DNA of 13,458 bases from RGIG2560 sp964418385 (GTDB lineage Bacteria; Patescibacteriota; Microgenomatia; UBA1400; PJMF01). Of this stretch, positions 1 through 7,249 are shown piece after piece (the first letter of the stretch is position 1; each line of letters opens with the position of its first letter). Where the stretch lies: assembly GCA_964418385.1 (NCBI GenBank), contig CAYQLH010000024.1, positions 1 through 13,458 on the forward strand, given 5' to 3'. A model generated the notes under the pieces. It did no database searches, was not told the DNA's origin, and saw only the letters and a list, made by a program, of their open reading frames with translations. Position numbers and translations under genes: made by a program.

Positions 1-1113
1 GATAAGATTTTGCGCAACTGGCTAGAAAATTTGCGTGACTGGAATATCAGCCGACAAATCGTGTGGGGCATCCGGATGCCGGTCTGGTATCAAGTCACAA
101 CTGATTCAGAAATTGAAGTGTCGTTTTTGGCCGATAAACCGGCAAAAACTTGCGACGCTCTCCCCTACCGACTCAAAGAAATTGCCGCTGGCAAATGGTT
201 GGTTTCGGGGACGCTTAAAGATATTTTGCCTGACTACCAGTTAGAATTGATTAAAAAGGGTCTGCAAACCGTCGATGCGCCCGTTTCTACACCATATCAG
301 ATTAACCGCGAAGCGGCTGATTTGGAGGGTTTTATTCAAGAAACGGACACTTTTGACACGTGGTTCTCCTCGTCTCAATGGCCTTTCGTGACGCTTCAAA
401 ACACGCGTCCTGGCGACTTTGAACGCTTCTACCCCACCACCGTTATGGAAACAGGCTACGATATTTTGCCTTTCTGGGTGATGCGAATGCTGATGATGGG
501 GCTTTTTGAAACGGGGAAACTCCCATTTACCCATATTTATTTGCATGGACTCGTGCGTGACAACCAGGGACGCAAAATGAGCAAATCCAAGGGCAACGTT
601 ATCAATCCGCTGGAAGTGGCGGAAAAATACGGTGCCGACGCTTTGCGTTTTGCCCTGGTGCTGCGCTCAAGTGCGGGCTTGGACAAATCCATTGGCGAGC
701 CAGATTTTAAAGCGGCGCGCAATTTGACCAACAAGATTTGGAACGCCGCGCGTTTTGTACAAATGATGGCCCAGAGCGAGTCGGCAACCGGTGCTTTGTC
801 TCGAGATGATGAATTTCGCACCAGAGTGAATGCGTTGATAGATGAAATCGGTGACTGTTTGGCTCATTACAAAGTTGGTTACGCGGCGGACCAGCTGTAT
901 GACAGTTTCTGGCATTATTTCTGCGATGAAGCGATTGAAGCCGCCAAAAACGGTACCCTCTCCCCCGCTATTTTGCGCGCCGGCTTGAAAGCTTACCTCA
1001 AGCTTTGGCACCCCTTTGTGCCTTTCGTGACCGAGCAGATTTGGCAAGAATTTGGTATAATGATGAGCGATGAAAAAATCTTGGCAAAAACAAGCTGGCC
1101 CGAGCACATTTGA
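1..1113 (+). CDS. valS: Valyl-tRNA synthetase, C-terminal part (5' end outside window)
   Basis: A class Ia aminoacyl-tRNA synthetase that charges tRNA-Val in the cytoplasm. The reading frame is open from the first base, so the true start lies upstream of the window. The sequence shows the ISRQ..WG.R.P.WY block (about bases 50-90), the DTWFSS..WPF motif typical of ValS (about 355-385) and the KMSKS ATP-binding loop (574-588) followed by GNVINP. After these comes an anticodon-binding helical domain (NLTNKIWNAARF; LKLWHPFVPFVTEQIW). The protein stops right after SWPEHI, where ValS normally continues into a junction and a coiled-coil tRNA-binding arm. Only about 175 residues follow KMSKS, roughly half the usual number. 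No frameshifted remainder follows in this frame. The stop is TGA. The last 44 bases overlap the next gene. Identification is secure; only the missing tail is unusual. Confidence 0.93.
   Translation, partial: DKILRNWLENLRDWNISRQIVWGIRMPVWYQVTTDSEIEVSFLADKPAKTCDALPYRLKEIAAGKWLVSGTLKDILPDYQLELIKKGLQTVDAPVSTPYQINREAADLEGFIQETDTFDTWFSSSQWPFVTLQNTRPGDFERFYPTTVMETGYDILPFWVMRMLMMGLFETGKLPFTHIYLHGLVRDNQGRKMSKSKGNVINPLEVAEKYGADALRFALVLRSSAGLDKSIGEPDFKAARNLTNKIWNAARFVQMMAQSESATGALSRDDEFRTRVNALIDEIGDCLAHYKVGYAADQLYDSFWHYFCDEAIEAAKNGTLSPAILRAGLKAYLKLWHPFVPFVTEQIWQEFGIMMSDEKILAKTSWPEHI
1053..1061 (+). promoter_or_regulatory. Possible extended -10 promoter inside the end of valS
   Basis: TGGTATAAT is a perfect extended -10 and lies 8 bases before the ATG at 1070. 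No convincing -35 is present at 16-18 bases. If active, transcription would begin almost at the start codon of the downstream membrane-protein gene. It also encodes valS residues (FGIM), so a chance match is possible. Confidence 0.35.
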
Positions 1114-1714
1114 CGCTCAAGCAGATCAAGAAATTAGCTTGTTTTTAGCGCCTTTTTATTTATGTTTGCTTTTGGGCTCGCAAGTGAGTGATGTGATGAC
1201 ATTTGCGCTGGCGCGAGGCAGCGACTGGTGTGGACGTTTGTTTTACCTGACTAGCGTTTTAATTGACTCTCTCCCCTTCTCTTTGGACACTAAATACCGA
1301 CTCATGGTCGTTTCTGCCTGGACGCCAACAGCGATTTTGCTGACAATTTTGGCCTTGGTGGTTGCAAACATAGTTTTTTCTGGGCAAAACGGTTCTGTTT
1401 TGCCTGGTGAAACTGCCGCTGAAATCAATGAACGACTAGCGCTGGCAAAAACAGTTAATGTCGCTTGGCCAGAGGAGCTTAAATGGTCCACAGCCAGTGC
1501 CACTGTGGTGGTGAATGAGCAAAAATTGATGGATATAACGGAAAAATTTAAAGATTTATCCCCGGAGCAAATCGCCGATTTAGGCCAGGGAGAGTTGCTA
1601 AATTTGGCTTTAACACGGTATTTTTTGGGCGATCAAGACAGCTACCAGATTGCTTTGCAAGCAGCGCGTGCCATGGATCCCAATGATCCTGTTTTTGCTG
1701 ATACAGCAAGGTAA
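1070..1714 (+). CDS. Hypothetical two-helix membrane protein
   Basis: A 214-residue protein of unknown function that I do not recognise. A polar N-terminus (1-20) precedes a hydrophobic segment at about 22-38 (ISLFLAPFYLCLLLG) and a clearer transmembrane helix at about 84-104 (PTAILLTILALVVANIVF). The C-terminal ~110 residues are soluble. If the N-terminus is inside, both ends face the same side, as expected for a two-helix hairpin. Residues ~178-210 (ALTRYFLGD....A...ARAMDPNDP) read like one tetratricopeptide-type helix pair, a weak hint of a protein-binding tail. The gene overlaps valS by 44 bases in another frame and has no good Shine-Dalgarno sequence before the ATG, although an extended -10 sits 8 bases upstream. 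Frame and length are convincing as a gene; function is unknown. Confidence 0.72.
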   Translation: MKKSWQKQAGPSTFDAQADQEISLFLAPFYLCLLLGSQVSDVMTFALARGSDWCGRLFYLTSVLIDSLPFSLDTKYRLMVVSAWTPTAILLTILALVVANIVFSGQNGSVLPGETAAEINERLALAKTVNVAWPEELKWSTASATVVVNEQKLMDITEKFKDLSPEQIADLGQGELLNLALTRYFLGDQDSYQIALQAARAMDPNDPVFADTAR

Positions 1715-1734
1715 TTTAAAATTTTGAAAACGGT

Positions 1735-2013
1735 ATGAAGCGGCGGGGCAGGCACACCACGGCAATTGAAGGCTTGGCGCCGATCTTGCGACTTTTGGCT
1801 AGGCACCCAGAAATTGAAGTTTCTTACGGACGGATTACCACCGGTTTACCCGCAGGGCGACATTTGCTAAAAATCAAGCAGTTGAGTGGGGGAGTGGAAG
1901 TGATTTTTCGCGGTACACGGACCAAGCAAGTTTTACATCTGTACGGTGACGGTCAGCAAATAGAGTCACTCTTGCGTGAAAACGTAGGGCACAAAATCAC
2001 AGTGAGAGAGTAG
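1735..2013 (+). CDS. Small conserved-looking protein, DUF2103-like
   Basis: A basic 92-residue protein with no signal peptide or membrane segment. The N-terminal pattern RGRHTTAIEGLAPILRLLARHP, followed by a GRI motif and alternating strands, resembles what I remember of the small DUF2103 family of predicted metal-binding proteins (R+KHS.IEGL..LLE.....V...GRI). Residues 45-75 form a beta-rich region (LLKIKQL, VEVIFRG, KQVLHLY). The gene starts 20 bases after the preceding stop, so it could be co-transcribed with it. The Shine-Dalgarno sequence is poor (ACGG). Its stop lies 7 bases from the stop of the convergent rplY gene. The family assignment is from memory and moderate at best; a coding region in this frame is likely. 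Confidence 0.65.
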   Translation: MKRRGRHTTAIEGLAPILRLLARHPEIEVSYGRITTGLPAGRHLLKIKQLSGGVEVIFRGTRTKQVLHLYGDGQQIESLLRENVGHKITVRE

Positions 2014-2020
2014 GGGAGGG

Positions 2021-2668
2021 TTACTCTTTGGCGGGCTCGGCTGCGGGGGCGGCTTCACCCTCGGCAGCTGGGGCGACAGCTTCTGCATCTGCGGCGGGAG
2101 CAGTTTCTTCTTCCTCAGGAGTCTCCACAAGTTCATTGACCACCAAGACTGGTAGTTTTTCGTCGTCGATTTGAAGCGCGACTTTGGAGCGATCATAAGC
2201 CAGGTCAGCAAAGGTAACTTCATCGCCAATCGCCTTGAGGGCAGACAGATCGATGGTGAAAGATTCTGGCAAATCTGTCGGGAGCGCTTCGGCTTCAATT
2301 TCGTCGTGGACAAGATTGTAATAGGCACCAGGCACAGCAAAAAGACCTGTGGTTTCCACTGGGATCTTGGCGGTGACTTTTTTGCGTAGATCAACTTGAC
2401 GCAAGGCGATGTGCACGTAAGCATTAGTGATCGGATCACGTTGAATTTCGGAAAGCATCACTGGTGTTTCTTTACCATCGAGCGAGAGGTAAAACACAGT
2501 AGATTCGCTAATCTGAGCAAGCAACTTGGTGGTGTCTTTGAGTGGGAGCGAGAGCGCATGTGAGCCATCAGCGCCGTAAACGTTGGCGGGGATTAAACCC
2601 TGAGCACGGAGTTTTTTTGGTTTGGCTGTTAATTCTCGTTTTTGACCTTGCAAAATGTGTTTATCCAT
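2021..2668 (-). CDS. rplY: 50S ribosomal protein L25 / general stress protein CTC
   Basis: A 215-residue L25 protein of the long TL5/CTC type, which binds 5S rRNA in the large ribosomal subunit. The N-terminal 5S-binding domain (about 1-90) shows RELTAKPKKLRAQGLIPANVYG and the later MLSEIQRDPITNAYVHIALRQVDL. The C-terminal CTC beta domain (about 92-180) begins KKVTAKIPVETTG. A low-complexity Ala/Glu/Pro tail (about 181-215) closes the protein; such acidic tails are common in this family. Length is normal. The ATG start is supported by a Shine-Dalgarno AAAGGA four bases upstream and an extended -10 further up, giving a short leader of about 20 nt. It is a single-gene unit, convergent with the small protein gene on its 3' side. 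Confidence 0.97.
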   Translation of the reverse strand: MDKHILQGQKRELTAKPKKLRAQGLIPANVYGADGSHALSLPLKDTTKLLAQISESTVFYLSLDGKETPVMLSEIQRDPITNAYVHIALRQVDLRKKVTAKIPVETTGLFAVPGAYYNLVHDEIEAEALPTDLPESFTIDLSALKAIGDEVTFADLAYDRSKVALQIDDEKLPVLVVNELVETPEEEETAPAADAEAVAPAAEGEAAPAAEPAKE

Positions 2669-2672
2669 AAAT

Positions 2673-2706
2673 TCCTTTAATTTTGTTTAGATGTTGTATT
2701 ATACCA
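2673..2706 (-). promoter_or_regulatory. rplY promoter (extended -10) and Shine-Dalgarno
   Basis: Read on the minus strand, TGGTATAAT occupies 2706-2698 (TATAAT 2703-2698), predicting a transcript start near 2691. AAAGGA at 2678-2673 is the ribosome-binding site, four bases before the ATG at 2668. No good -35 is visible in the A/T-rich sequence upstream, which suits an extended -10 promoter. Confidence 0.75.
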
Positions 2707-2823
2707 CAAAAAATTAAAAATTAGAGAGGAAAAATTAAAAACCTTTCTATTATCTCCCCATTTTAGTGGAAGATATTCCGAAGGATAAAAGCAGTAGATG
2801 TTTGTTTAATTTAAATCTCGCGC

Positions 2824-2880
2824 AATGCTGCACGTGTATAATTATATTATAAGCCTGGTTTTGTAGACAAATTTGCTGAA
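2824..2880 (+). repeat. Intergenic CACGTG repeat, copy 1
   Basis: AATGCTGCACGTG starts at 2824 and the CACGTG core is at 2831-2836. GCCTGG follows after 16 bases (2853-2858), then after 9 bases CAAATTTG (2868-2875) and CTGAAAAATG. The right palindrome arm is replaced by TATAATTATATTAT, which contains a TATAAT (2837-2842) and could serve as a plus-strand -10. Confidence 0.7.
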
Positions 2881-2916
2881 AAATGACAATTATTACTGAT
2901 CTGCCAGGCTAGAGCG

Positions 2917-2983
2917 AATTGCTGCACGTGTGTCATGATCAATGTTTATCTGGAAGTCGTACACAAATTGTTGCAAATTTTTG
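2917..2983 (+). repeat. Intergenic CACGTG repeat, copy 2
   Basis: AATTGCTGCACGTG (core CACGTG 2925-2930) is followed after 17 bases by ATCTGG (2948-2953), then after 10 bases by CAAATTG (2964-2970) and TTGCAAATTTTTG. The right palindrome arm is degenerate (TGTCA). Orientation and spacing match copies 1 and 3. Confidence 0.75.
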
Positions 2984-3007
2984 TAAAAAATCCCCGCCGA
3001 AGCGGGG
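2984..3007 (-). terminator. Intrinsic terminator of the 388-residue orphan gene
   Basis: Read on the minus strand, CCCCGC-TTCG-GCGGGG (3007-2992) is a perfect 6-bp stem with a UUCG tetraloop closed by C-G, followed by ATTTTTTAC. It lies 19 bases after the stop codon at 3027. The plus-strand reading has no T-tract, so it terminates minus-strand transcription only. Confidence 0.88.
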
Positions 3008-3026
3008 AAATAAACAGTGGAGAATG

Positions 3027-4193
3027 CTAATGATGCAAACTTTTGTGTTCCACAATCACGTCTGCAATGAATTCCGACCAGTTGAAATCCACAGAAGTGC
3101 CCATGTGATTTCCCAGTGACGCTTGTTTGCCACTGTTGAAACCAGAGCGCCCCCAGCCGTATAACTTGTCGTCGGACCAGAAAAGGCGAGTGAAGGTCTT
3201 GTACACCAAATCATTGTCCAAAACCTTACTCGTGACGCCGAGATGCTCACGCAAACAATAGGCCCACTGCGAAACAAACTCCGGAGTTATCGCAATTGGT
3301 TCTGTTGACATCAGCTCCTCTTGAATCTGACTGTGTGCATGACCGCAATCATACAGATCAGCGATCAGCATCGCAATCGTCTGCAAGCAGATACTCGGAT
3401 GGGTGCGCACATAAGCGGCGATGTTGGTGGCCACCACTTCCGGCGGCAGCATTTCCGTTTCCTCTTCCGAAAGGAAGAAAATATTGCTAGGATTGCGGAA
3501 ATCAAACGGATAGTTGTAGTTAAGCCAGATAGGTGTAAACTTATCTGGAGCAAAAGCCGCCACTATCATCCGCCGCGGATGTTGATAACCCGCTGTCACA
3601 CGACACGGCTGCTGCCTGCAAGCAAACTCAATTCCGCGCGCCAAGCAAGCAAAAATACCTGGCTGCCAGTCATTAAACACCTTGAGTGCCAATGAATGCG
3701 GCGTTTGCAAGCCGAAGCGCTGGCGATAATTGATCGTTTGGTGGCGATCGTAGCCATTGCCATAACGATAGCAGTAATCCTCGCGATAATTACACTCGAG
3801 CACCGCCGCCTCAGCAAGAGTGAGATCGTAGTGCTCGTGCGATCGCTCCCATTCGTCGCTGAAAAACTTGGTGAGCTCTGGCACGACGTTGCGCCCTAGA
3901 AGCATGTCGAGATCATAAATCGAAATCGTGCTTCCGGGATTAAACTGATTCTCGCGCGCAAACTCATCGGTAAGATACCTAATTGCCAGCGTAAAAACCT
4001 GTTCTTGCAGGATCCAGGCTGCATCTGCACATAAGCGGCGATACTGAACCTCTGTCTCCTGATCAAGAGTCCGCATAAACAACAAGTTCTCCTTGCGCAC
4101 GCCGTTGGCAATTTCCCGGCGTAAAAACTGTAATTTTGGCACGTCATGAACTGCGTCATAGCGAGCCAGCCACTTGGTCACGCTTTGGAACAT
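3027..4193 (-). CDS. Orphan protein with Cys/His-containing central region
   Basis: A 388-residue protein that I do not recognise. I place the start at the ATG at 4193 rather than the in-frame GTG at 4202, because the Shine-Dalgarno AGGGAG (4207-4202) is 8 bases before the ATG but abuts or overlaps the GTG. No signal peptide or membrane helix is visible, so it is probably cytosolic. The N-terminal ~130 residues are helical (WLARYDAVHDVPKL; FFSDEWERSHEHY). The middle contains Cys at about 134, 141, 183, 192 and 197 together with a Tyr-rich CYRYGNGYDRHQ stretch. A Trp/Tyr/Phe-rich segment follows (IWLNYNYPFDF), then a helical region with further Cys/His (DLYDCGHAH). The Cys residues do not form a clean CxxC zinc finger. 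The gene is monocistronic, with its own promoter and a strong terminator. Confidence 0.85.
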   Translation of the reverse strand: MFQSVTKWLARYDAVHDVPKLQFLRREIANGVRKENLLFMRTLDQETEVQYRRLCADAAWILQEQVFTLAIRYLTDEFARENQFNPGSTISIYDLDMLLGRNVVPELTKFFSDEWERSHEHYDLTLAEAAVLECNYREDYCYRYGNGYDRHQTINYRQRFGLQTPHSLALKVFNDWQPGIFACLARGIEFACRQQPCRVTAGYQHPRRMIVAAFAPDKFTPIWLNYNYPFDFRNPSNIFFLSEEETEMLPPEVVATNIAAYVRTHPSICLQTIAMLIADLYDCGHAHSQIQEELMSTEPIAITPEFVSQWAYCLREHLGVTSKVLDNDLVYKTFTRLFWSDDKLYGWGRSGFNSGKQASLGNHMGTSVDFNWSEFIADVIVEHKSLHH

Positions 4194-4201
4194 TTTTACC
4201 A

Positions 4202-4271
4202 CTCCCTGTTATTAAAGATCACAAGCTACGCTTGTAGGAAGTCATTGTACCACAGTTTTGCGTGCCCGCAA
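4202..4271 (-). promoter_or_regulatory. Promoter, 5' hairpin and Shine-Dalgarno of the 388-residue orphan
   Basis: On the minus strand, an extended -10 TGGTACAAT (4252-4244) is preceded at 16 bases by TTGCGG (4271-4266), a weak -35. Transcription should start near 4237. The first bases of the leader would form a hairpin ACAAGC-GTA-GCTTGT (4235-4221). The Shine-Dalgarno AGGGAG (4207-4202) follows, 8 bases before the ATG at 4193. A hairpin at the extreme 5' end would protect the mRNA from 5' decay or could be a protein-binding site. Confidence 0.6.
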
Positions 4272-4386
4272 TGGCAAAAAAAGGCGTTGAAAGCGGCACT
4301 AATGCTAAAATGCTGATTTTAGTTGATGATTCAATTTTTTGATAATAATTTAATCTAAGTATAACAATTATAAGCTATTTTAGCAG

Positions 4387-4450
4387 AATGCTACACGTGT
4401 AGCATTTTAGCTATGATCTGGTAAACTATATCAAATTGTAACAAATTTTG
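4387..4450 (+). repeat. Intergenic CACGTG repeat, copy 3 (perfect palindrome)
   Basis: AATGCTACACGTGTAGCATT (4387-4406) is a perfect 20-base palindrome. Its central 16 bases match 12 of 16 positions of the parS consensus TGTTTCACGTGAAACA as I remember it. ATCTGG (4416-4421) follows the CACGTG core after 16 bases, then after 10 bases CAAATTG (4432-4438) and TAACAAATTTTG. This is the best-preserved copy. Confidence 0.8.
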
Positions 4451-4496
4451 CGTGAAAGCAAGTGAAAGAATTGTTTCTATTTTTACCACCGCATCA

Positions 4497-4557
4497 TTGC
4501 TGCACGTGATTGCAAAAACTGTTTGCCTGCAACGCGACTAAATCGTGCACGTTTTAC
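4497..4557 (+). repeat. Intergenic CACGTG repeat, copy 4 (divergent)
   Basis: TTGCTGCACGTG (core 4503-4508) is followed after 16 bases by GCCTGC (4525-4530) and then TAAATCGT (4539-4546), degenerate versions of the two downstream blocks. The right palindrome arm reads ATTGCA. The copy ends about 35 bases upstream of the -35 of the 873-residue gene. Confidence 0.6.
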
Positions 4558-4593
4558 TAAATCTAACCTTGAAAACCGCTTTTTCTCGTTGTC

Positions 4594-4621
4594 TTGACAG
4601 GCGAAAAATTTCTGCTATAGT
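4594..4621 (+). promoter_or_regulatory. Strong promoter of the 873-residue gene, predicting a leaderless mRNA
   Basis: A consensus -35 TTGACA (4594-4599), a 16-base spacer and an extended -10 TGCTATAGT (TATAGT 4616-4621). Six bases (GCATTT) then precede the ATG at 4628, so the expected +1 is the A of the start codon. No Shine-Dalgarno sequence is present. This is the strongest-looking promoter in the window. Confidence 0.85.
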
Positions 4622-4627
4622 GCATTT

Positions 4628-7249
4628 ATGCAGACTTTGGAGACGGCAAATTTGGTGCAAAAAAATGACGCAGATCTGGATTTCATTTTTAGTTCAGAAG
4701 TGACCCATAACAGCGAGAAAATCAAGGCAACAAACGCCAAGCTTCGCATTGATGCTCACAAGCTCGCCACTCTAGAACCCTTTGGTGATGAGCAATGTGT
4801 GGCGATGAGCGAGCCGATAAAACGACGCTTGGCACGAAGCGAATCCTTGCCGAGATTGCAATCTTTGCTTGAGCTAGGCAATCTTTCGCCAGAAGTTGAG
4901 TCAATTTTTGAGGAACGAGTGTTGCAAGAGGCAGATGTAATTTGCTTGGACACACGCTTTGATTATTATTACTCGGCGTATTTGCCATTTGCTCAATTCT
5001 TGACGGAGCGGAGCGAACTTTTGGCACGCTTGAGCGATGAAAACATTGGGTTGCTACTTAATGAGCACACGGCGAAAAATGAGAACTTTGTGGCAGAACT
5101 GAGACGGAGAGTGGAAGCGGGGAGGATTCATTTGGATTTTCCCATGGGTACGCACAACTGGAGCCAGGTACAAAACGATTTGGAAATGGCATATGAAGAA
5201 TTGCCAGAAAACATCGTCGACCAGATTTTCAAGCAACAGCACGAACTGATTGACAAAAATTTTCCGCCAGAATGGGAAGATTTAAAAATTAACAGTCACG
5301 GGCGAGCACAAATTGCGAGAATGCGTGCTGAGGGGCGCTGGGGAAGCGAAGCTGACGCGGCAATGAAAATTTTGCGCGAGCGAGGAACGCTGTCGCGAGT
5401 AGACTTTGATTATCGTTTGTTGGAAGCGCCGATTTTGCAAGCTTTGGGTGAGCAGACGGTGCTTGACTTGGGACCTTATCCGGAGTTGGCGGCAAAGCTG
5501 CGTTCGCTTTATGATGCCCAAAACGGCGTTTTTGACCTTTACGCAAGAGTTGTACAGCAATTGAAAGCTGACACGTCGCTGGGGGCATTTAATGCCAAAA
5601 ACGAAGCACTTTTGAATTTTGTCTTCCGCAATCAGGCGTTTTTGGCGACGCAAGCGGACAAAATCAAGCCACAAACGCTGGCTGATTACGTGCTTTTTTA
5701 CGAAACCAAAACCGACTTGCAATACAAGGAATTGCATGACGACGAGGAAGATCGCGAGCGAGTCTGGGTGGACTTAAGCGAGAATTTTTTGGAGGATTTT
5801 TATGACGCTTGCCAGAGTAAATTGCGATTGAAAGAACGTCAATATCGCCAAGACTTGAGCGCTTTATCTGACAAGCAAGAGCGAGCCGAGCGACGAGAAG
5901 AACTGAGCGAAGAGTACCGGCGTGTTTTGTGCCTAGAACTTTTTGGTGTCACTTTGAGCGAAACACGCCAATTTGTGAAAACTTTTGGCGAGCATTTGGG
6001 CGAAATTCCAGGCGAGTTGTTGCAAAGTGAAAACGGTCAAAAAGTGAGCGCTGTGCTTGACCTGATGCGCAAAGTCAGTGTCGATTATAACCTGACGAAT
6101 TTGCGAGCGCTGGCGAAAAGCGCTGATTTCCGACTGACGCCAAGTGAAATGTTGCGAACGACGGAAATGGCGCGACAACTATATGCTGAAACTTATGTTT
6201 TGAAATTGGCAAAGACGCAGGAGCAGATTGACGCAACTGCCGCTGAGTTGGTGCCAATTGGCGACAAAACGGTGCGAGTGATCACTTTGCACTCGGACTT
6301 TGGTTTGATCGTCCACAGTAACGATAGTGGCTTTTTTGGCGATGACGAAAAATCTTTCCAGGCTGGTTACAAAACTGGCTGGCAGCAAATGGACCCTTAT
6401 TTTCATCATGGACTGTCAACTTCTTTTATCTCGAGCGAGAACATGGCGACAGCGCGCATCCGCGGTCAGGGCGTACTTTACGGTTTTACGCAAATGAAAC
6501 CAGCGGACTTGTGGACAATGGGTGCGCAAGACGTCTACTCAGAGACGCGACGCTATGTTTTTGAAACTTGTGAGCAGCCAATGTTTATTCCAGAAAGCAG
6601 TCTAAACAAATACACGACCAATATTTACAACGAATTAGTTCTCTCGAGAGCGGACGCCGAGCCGACATGTGTAGTAATTTTTGACGACATGAGCCAAGAA
6701 TTGCAAAATAACGCTTTCAAGGCAGCGGCAGAGTGGGAAATTCCGGTGGTACGTATCGACAAACGCGAGGTGGCAACGCGCAAGAAAGCACAAATGGACA
6801 CTTGGCTAGGAGAATTTCGCCAGCAAGGAGATTGGCAAGCTTTGGAGCAAGCAATTGACCTTTTTGAGTCGGTCACTTCTGGACTAAAATTGAATTTGTA
6901 CGATCCCGAGGAAGAGCAGTTTGTAGCCAACAAAGACGTCGCTGACGATAGCGACCTGAGGCAAATGCTGGACGCTGGCGCTTGGCGGCAATTTTTGGAC
7001 GAGGTGATCCAAAAAGCCAAAGACGCGAGCGACGACAAGGCATTAACGAGGTTGCAAACAATTTTGGAGCGAGTGCAAGCGCGCTACATCATTTGGGACG
7101 AGAACACTGCCAATGCACCAGACGTAAAGATGAAGTCTTTACTAGATTTGGACAAGCACACACAGCAAGCAGAGCGTGAAAGTGCGGCTGTGCGTCAAGC
7201 GCGTCAAGCGCGCCGACGTGAACAGCAAGTGCTAGGAAAGGTAGCATGA
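4628..7249 (+). CDS. Large orphan cytosolic protein (873 residues)
   Basis: Function unknown. No signal peptide, membrane helix or familiar catalytic motif is visible. Residues 1-540 are mostly alpha-helical and rich in charged residues, with probable coiled-coil stretches (about 150-240 and 385-440). A beta-richer domain spans about 545-725. It opens TVRVITLHSDFGLIVHS (H555), continues with GQGVLYGFTQMKPADLWTMG, then YNELVLSR (Y667-) and VVIFDD, and ends in IPVVRIDKREVATRKK. From memory, this YNE...R....VV...KAA..IPVV.ID pattern recurs in long uncharacterised bacterial proteins, but I cannot name the family. The C-terminus is a basic helix (about 845-870, Arg/Gln-rich) of the sort that binds nucleic acid or a partner. 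The start is fixed by the promoter just upstream. The last four bases (ATGA) overlap the next gene, giving translational coupling. Confidence 0.9.
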   Translation: MQTLETANLVQKNDADLDFIFSSEVTHNSEKIKATNAKLRIDAHKLATLEPFGDEQCVAMSEPIKRRLARSESLPRLQSLLELGNLSPEVESIFEERVLQEADVICLDTRFDYYYSAYLPFAQFLTERSELLARLSDENIGLLLNEHTAKNENFVAELRRRVEAGRIHLDFPMGTHNWSQVQNDLEMAYEELPENIVDQIFKQQHELIDKNFPPEWEDLKINSHGRAQIARMRAEGRWGSEADAAMKILRERGTLSRVDFDYRLLEAPILQALGEQTVLDLGPYPELAAKLRSLYDAQNGVFDLYARVVQQLKADTSLGAFNAKNEALLNFVFRNQAFLATQADKIKPQTLADYVLFYETKTDLQYKELHDDEEDRERVWVDLSENFLEDFYDACQSKLRLKERQYRQDLSALSDKQERAERREELSEEYRRVLCLELFGVTLSETRQFVKTFGEHLGEIPGELLQSENGQKVSAVLDLMRKVSVDYNLTNLRALAKSADFRLTPSEMLRTTEMARQLYAETYVLKLAKTQEQIDATAAELVPIGDKTVRVITLHSDFGLIVHSNDSGFFGDDEKSFQAGYKTGWQQMDPYFHHGLSTSFISSENMATARIRGQGVLYGFTQMKPADLWTMGAQDVYSETRRYVFETCEQPMFIPESSLNKYTTNIYNELVLSRADAEPTCVVIFDDMSQELQNNAFKAAAEWEIPVVRIDKREVATRKKAQMDTWLGEFRQQGDWQALEQAIDLFESVTSGLKLNLYDPEEEQFVANKDVADDSDLRQMLDAGAWRQFLDEVIQKAKDASDDKALTRLQTILERVQARYIIWDENTANAPDVKMKSLLDLDKHTQQAERESAAVRQARQARRREQQVLGKVA

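Larger units (their letters stand above)
2669..3026. other. 358-base intergenic region: rplY promoter, two repeat copies, terminator
   Basis: This gap separates the 3' end of the 388-residue orphan gene from the start of rplY, both on the minus strand. It holds the rplY promoter (2673-2706), an A/T-rich stretch without visible signals (about 2707-2823), repeat copies 1 and 2 (2824-2880 and 2917-2983) and a strong minus-strand terminator (2984-3007). AGCCTGG (2852-2858) and CCAGGCT (2904-2910) form a 7-base inverted repeat around a ~45-base loop between the copies. I see no protein gene here that I can support. Confidence 0.7.
4194..4627. other. 434-base divergent intergenic region
   Basis: This gap lies between two divergent orphan genes. 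It holds the minus-strand promoter and leader (4194-4271), an A/T-rich stretch (about 4272-4386) with two ATGCT words at 4302 and 4310, repeat copy 3 (4387-4450), repeat copy 4 (4497-4557) and the plus-strand promoter of the 873-residue gene (4594-4621). I see no supported open reading frame. Confidence 0.7.

Noticed and set aside
2007..2027. Shared terminator hairpin AGAGTA/TACTCT between the convergent genes
   Set aside because: The stem is only 6 bp and A/T-containing, neither strand has a T-tract after it, and it overlaps both coding ends. I cannot support it as a terminator.
2661..2669. DnaA-box-like TTATCCATA
   Set aside because: It is the complement of the first codons of rplY (ATG GAT AAA), one mismatch from a DnaA box, and has no companions, so it is not evidence for an origin.
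2824..4557. CRISPR array or integron attC sites as an explanation of the CACGTG repeats
   Set aside because: Spacing is irregular (about 95, 1470 and 110 bases between copies), genes lie between them, no cas or integrase gene is present, and the attC core GTTRRRY is not seen at the ends.
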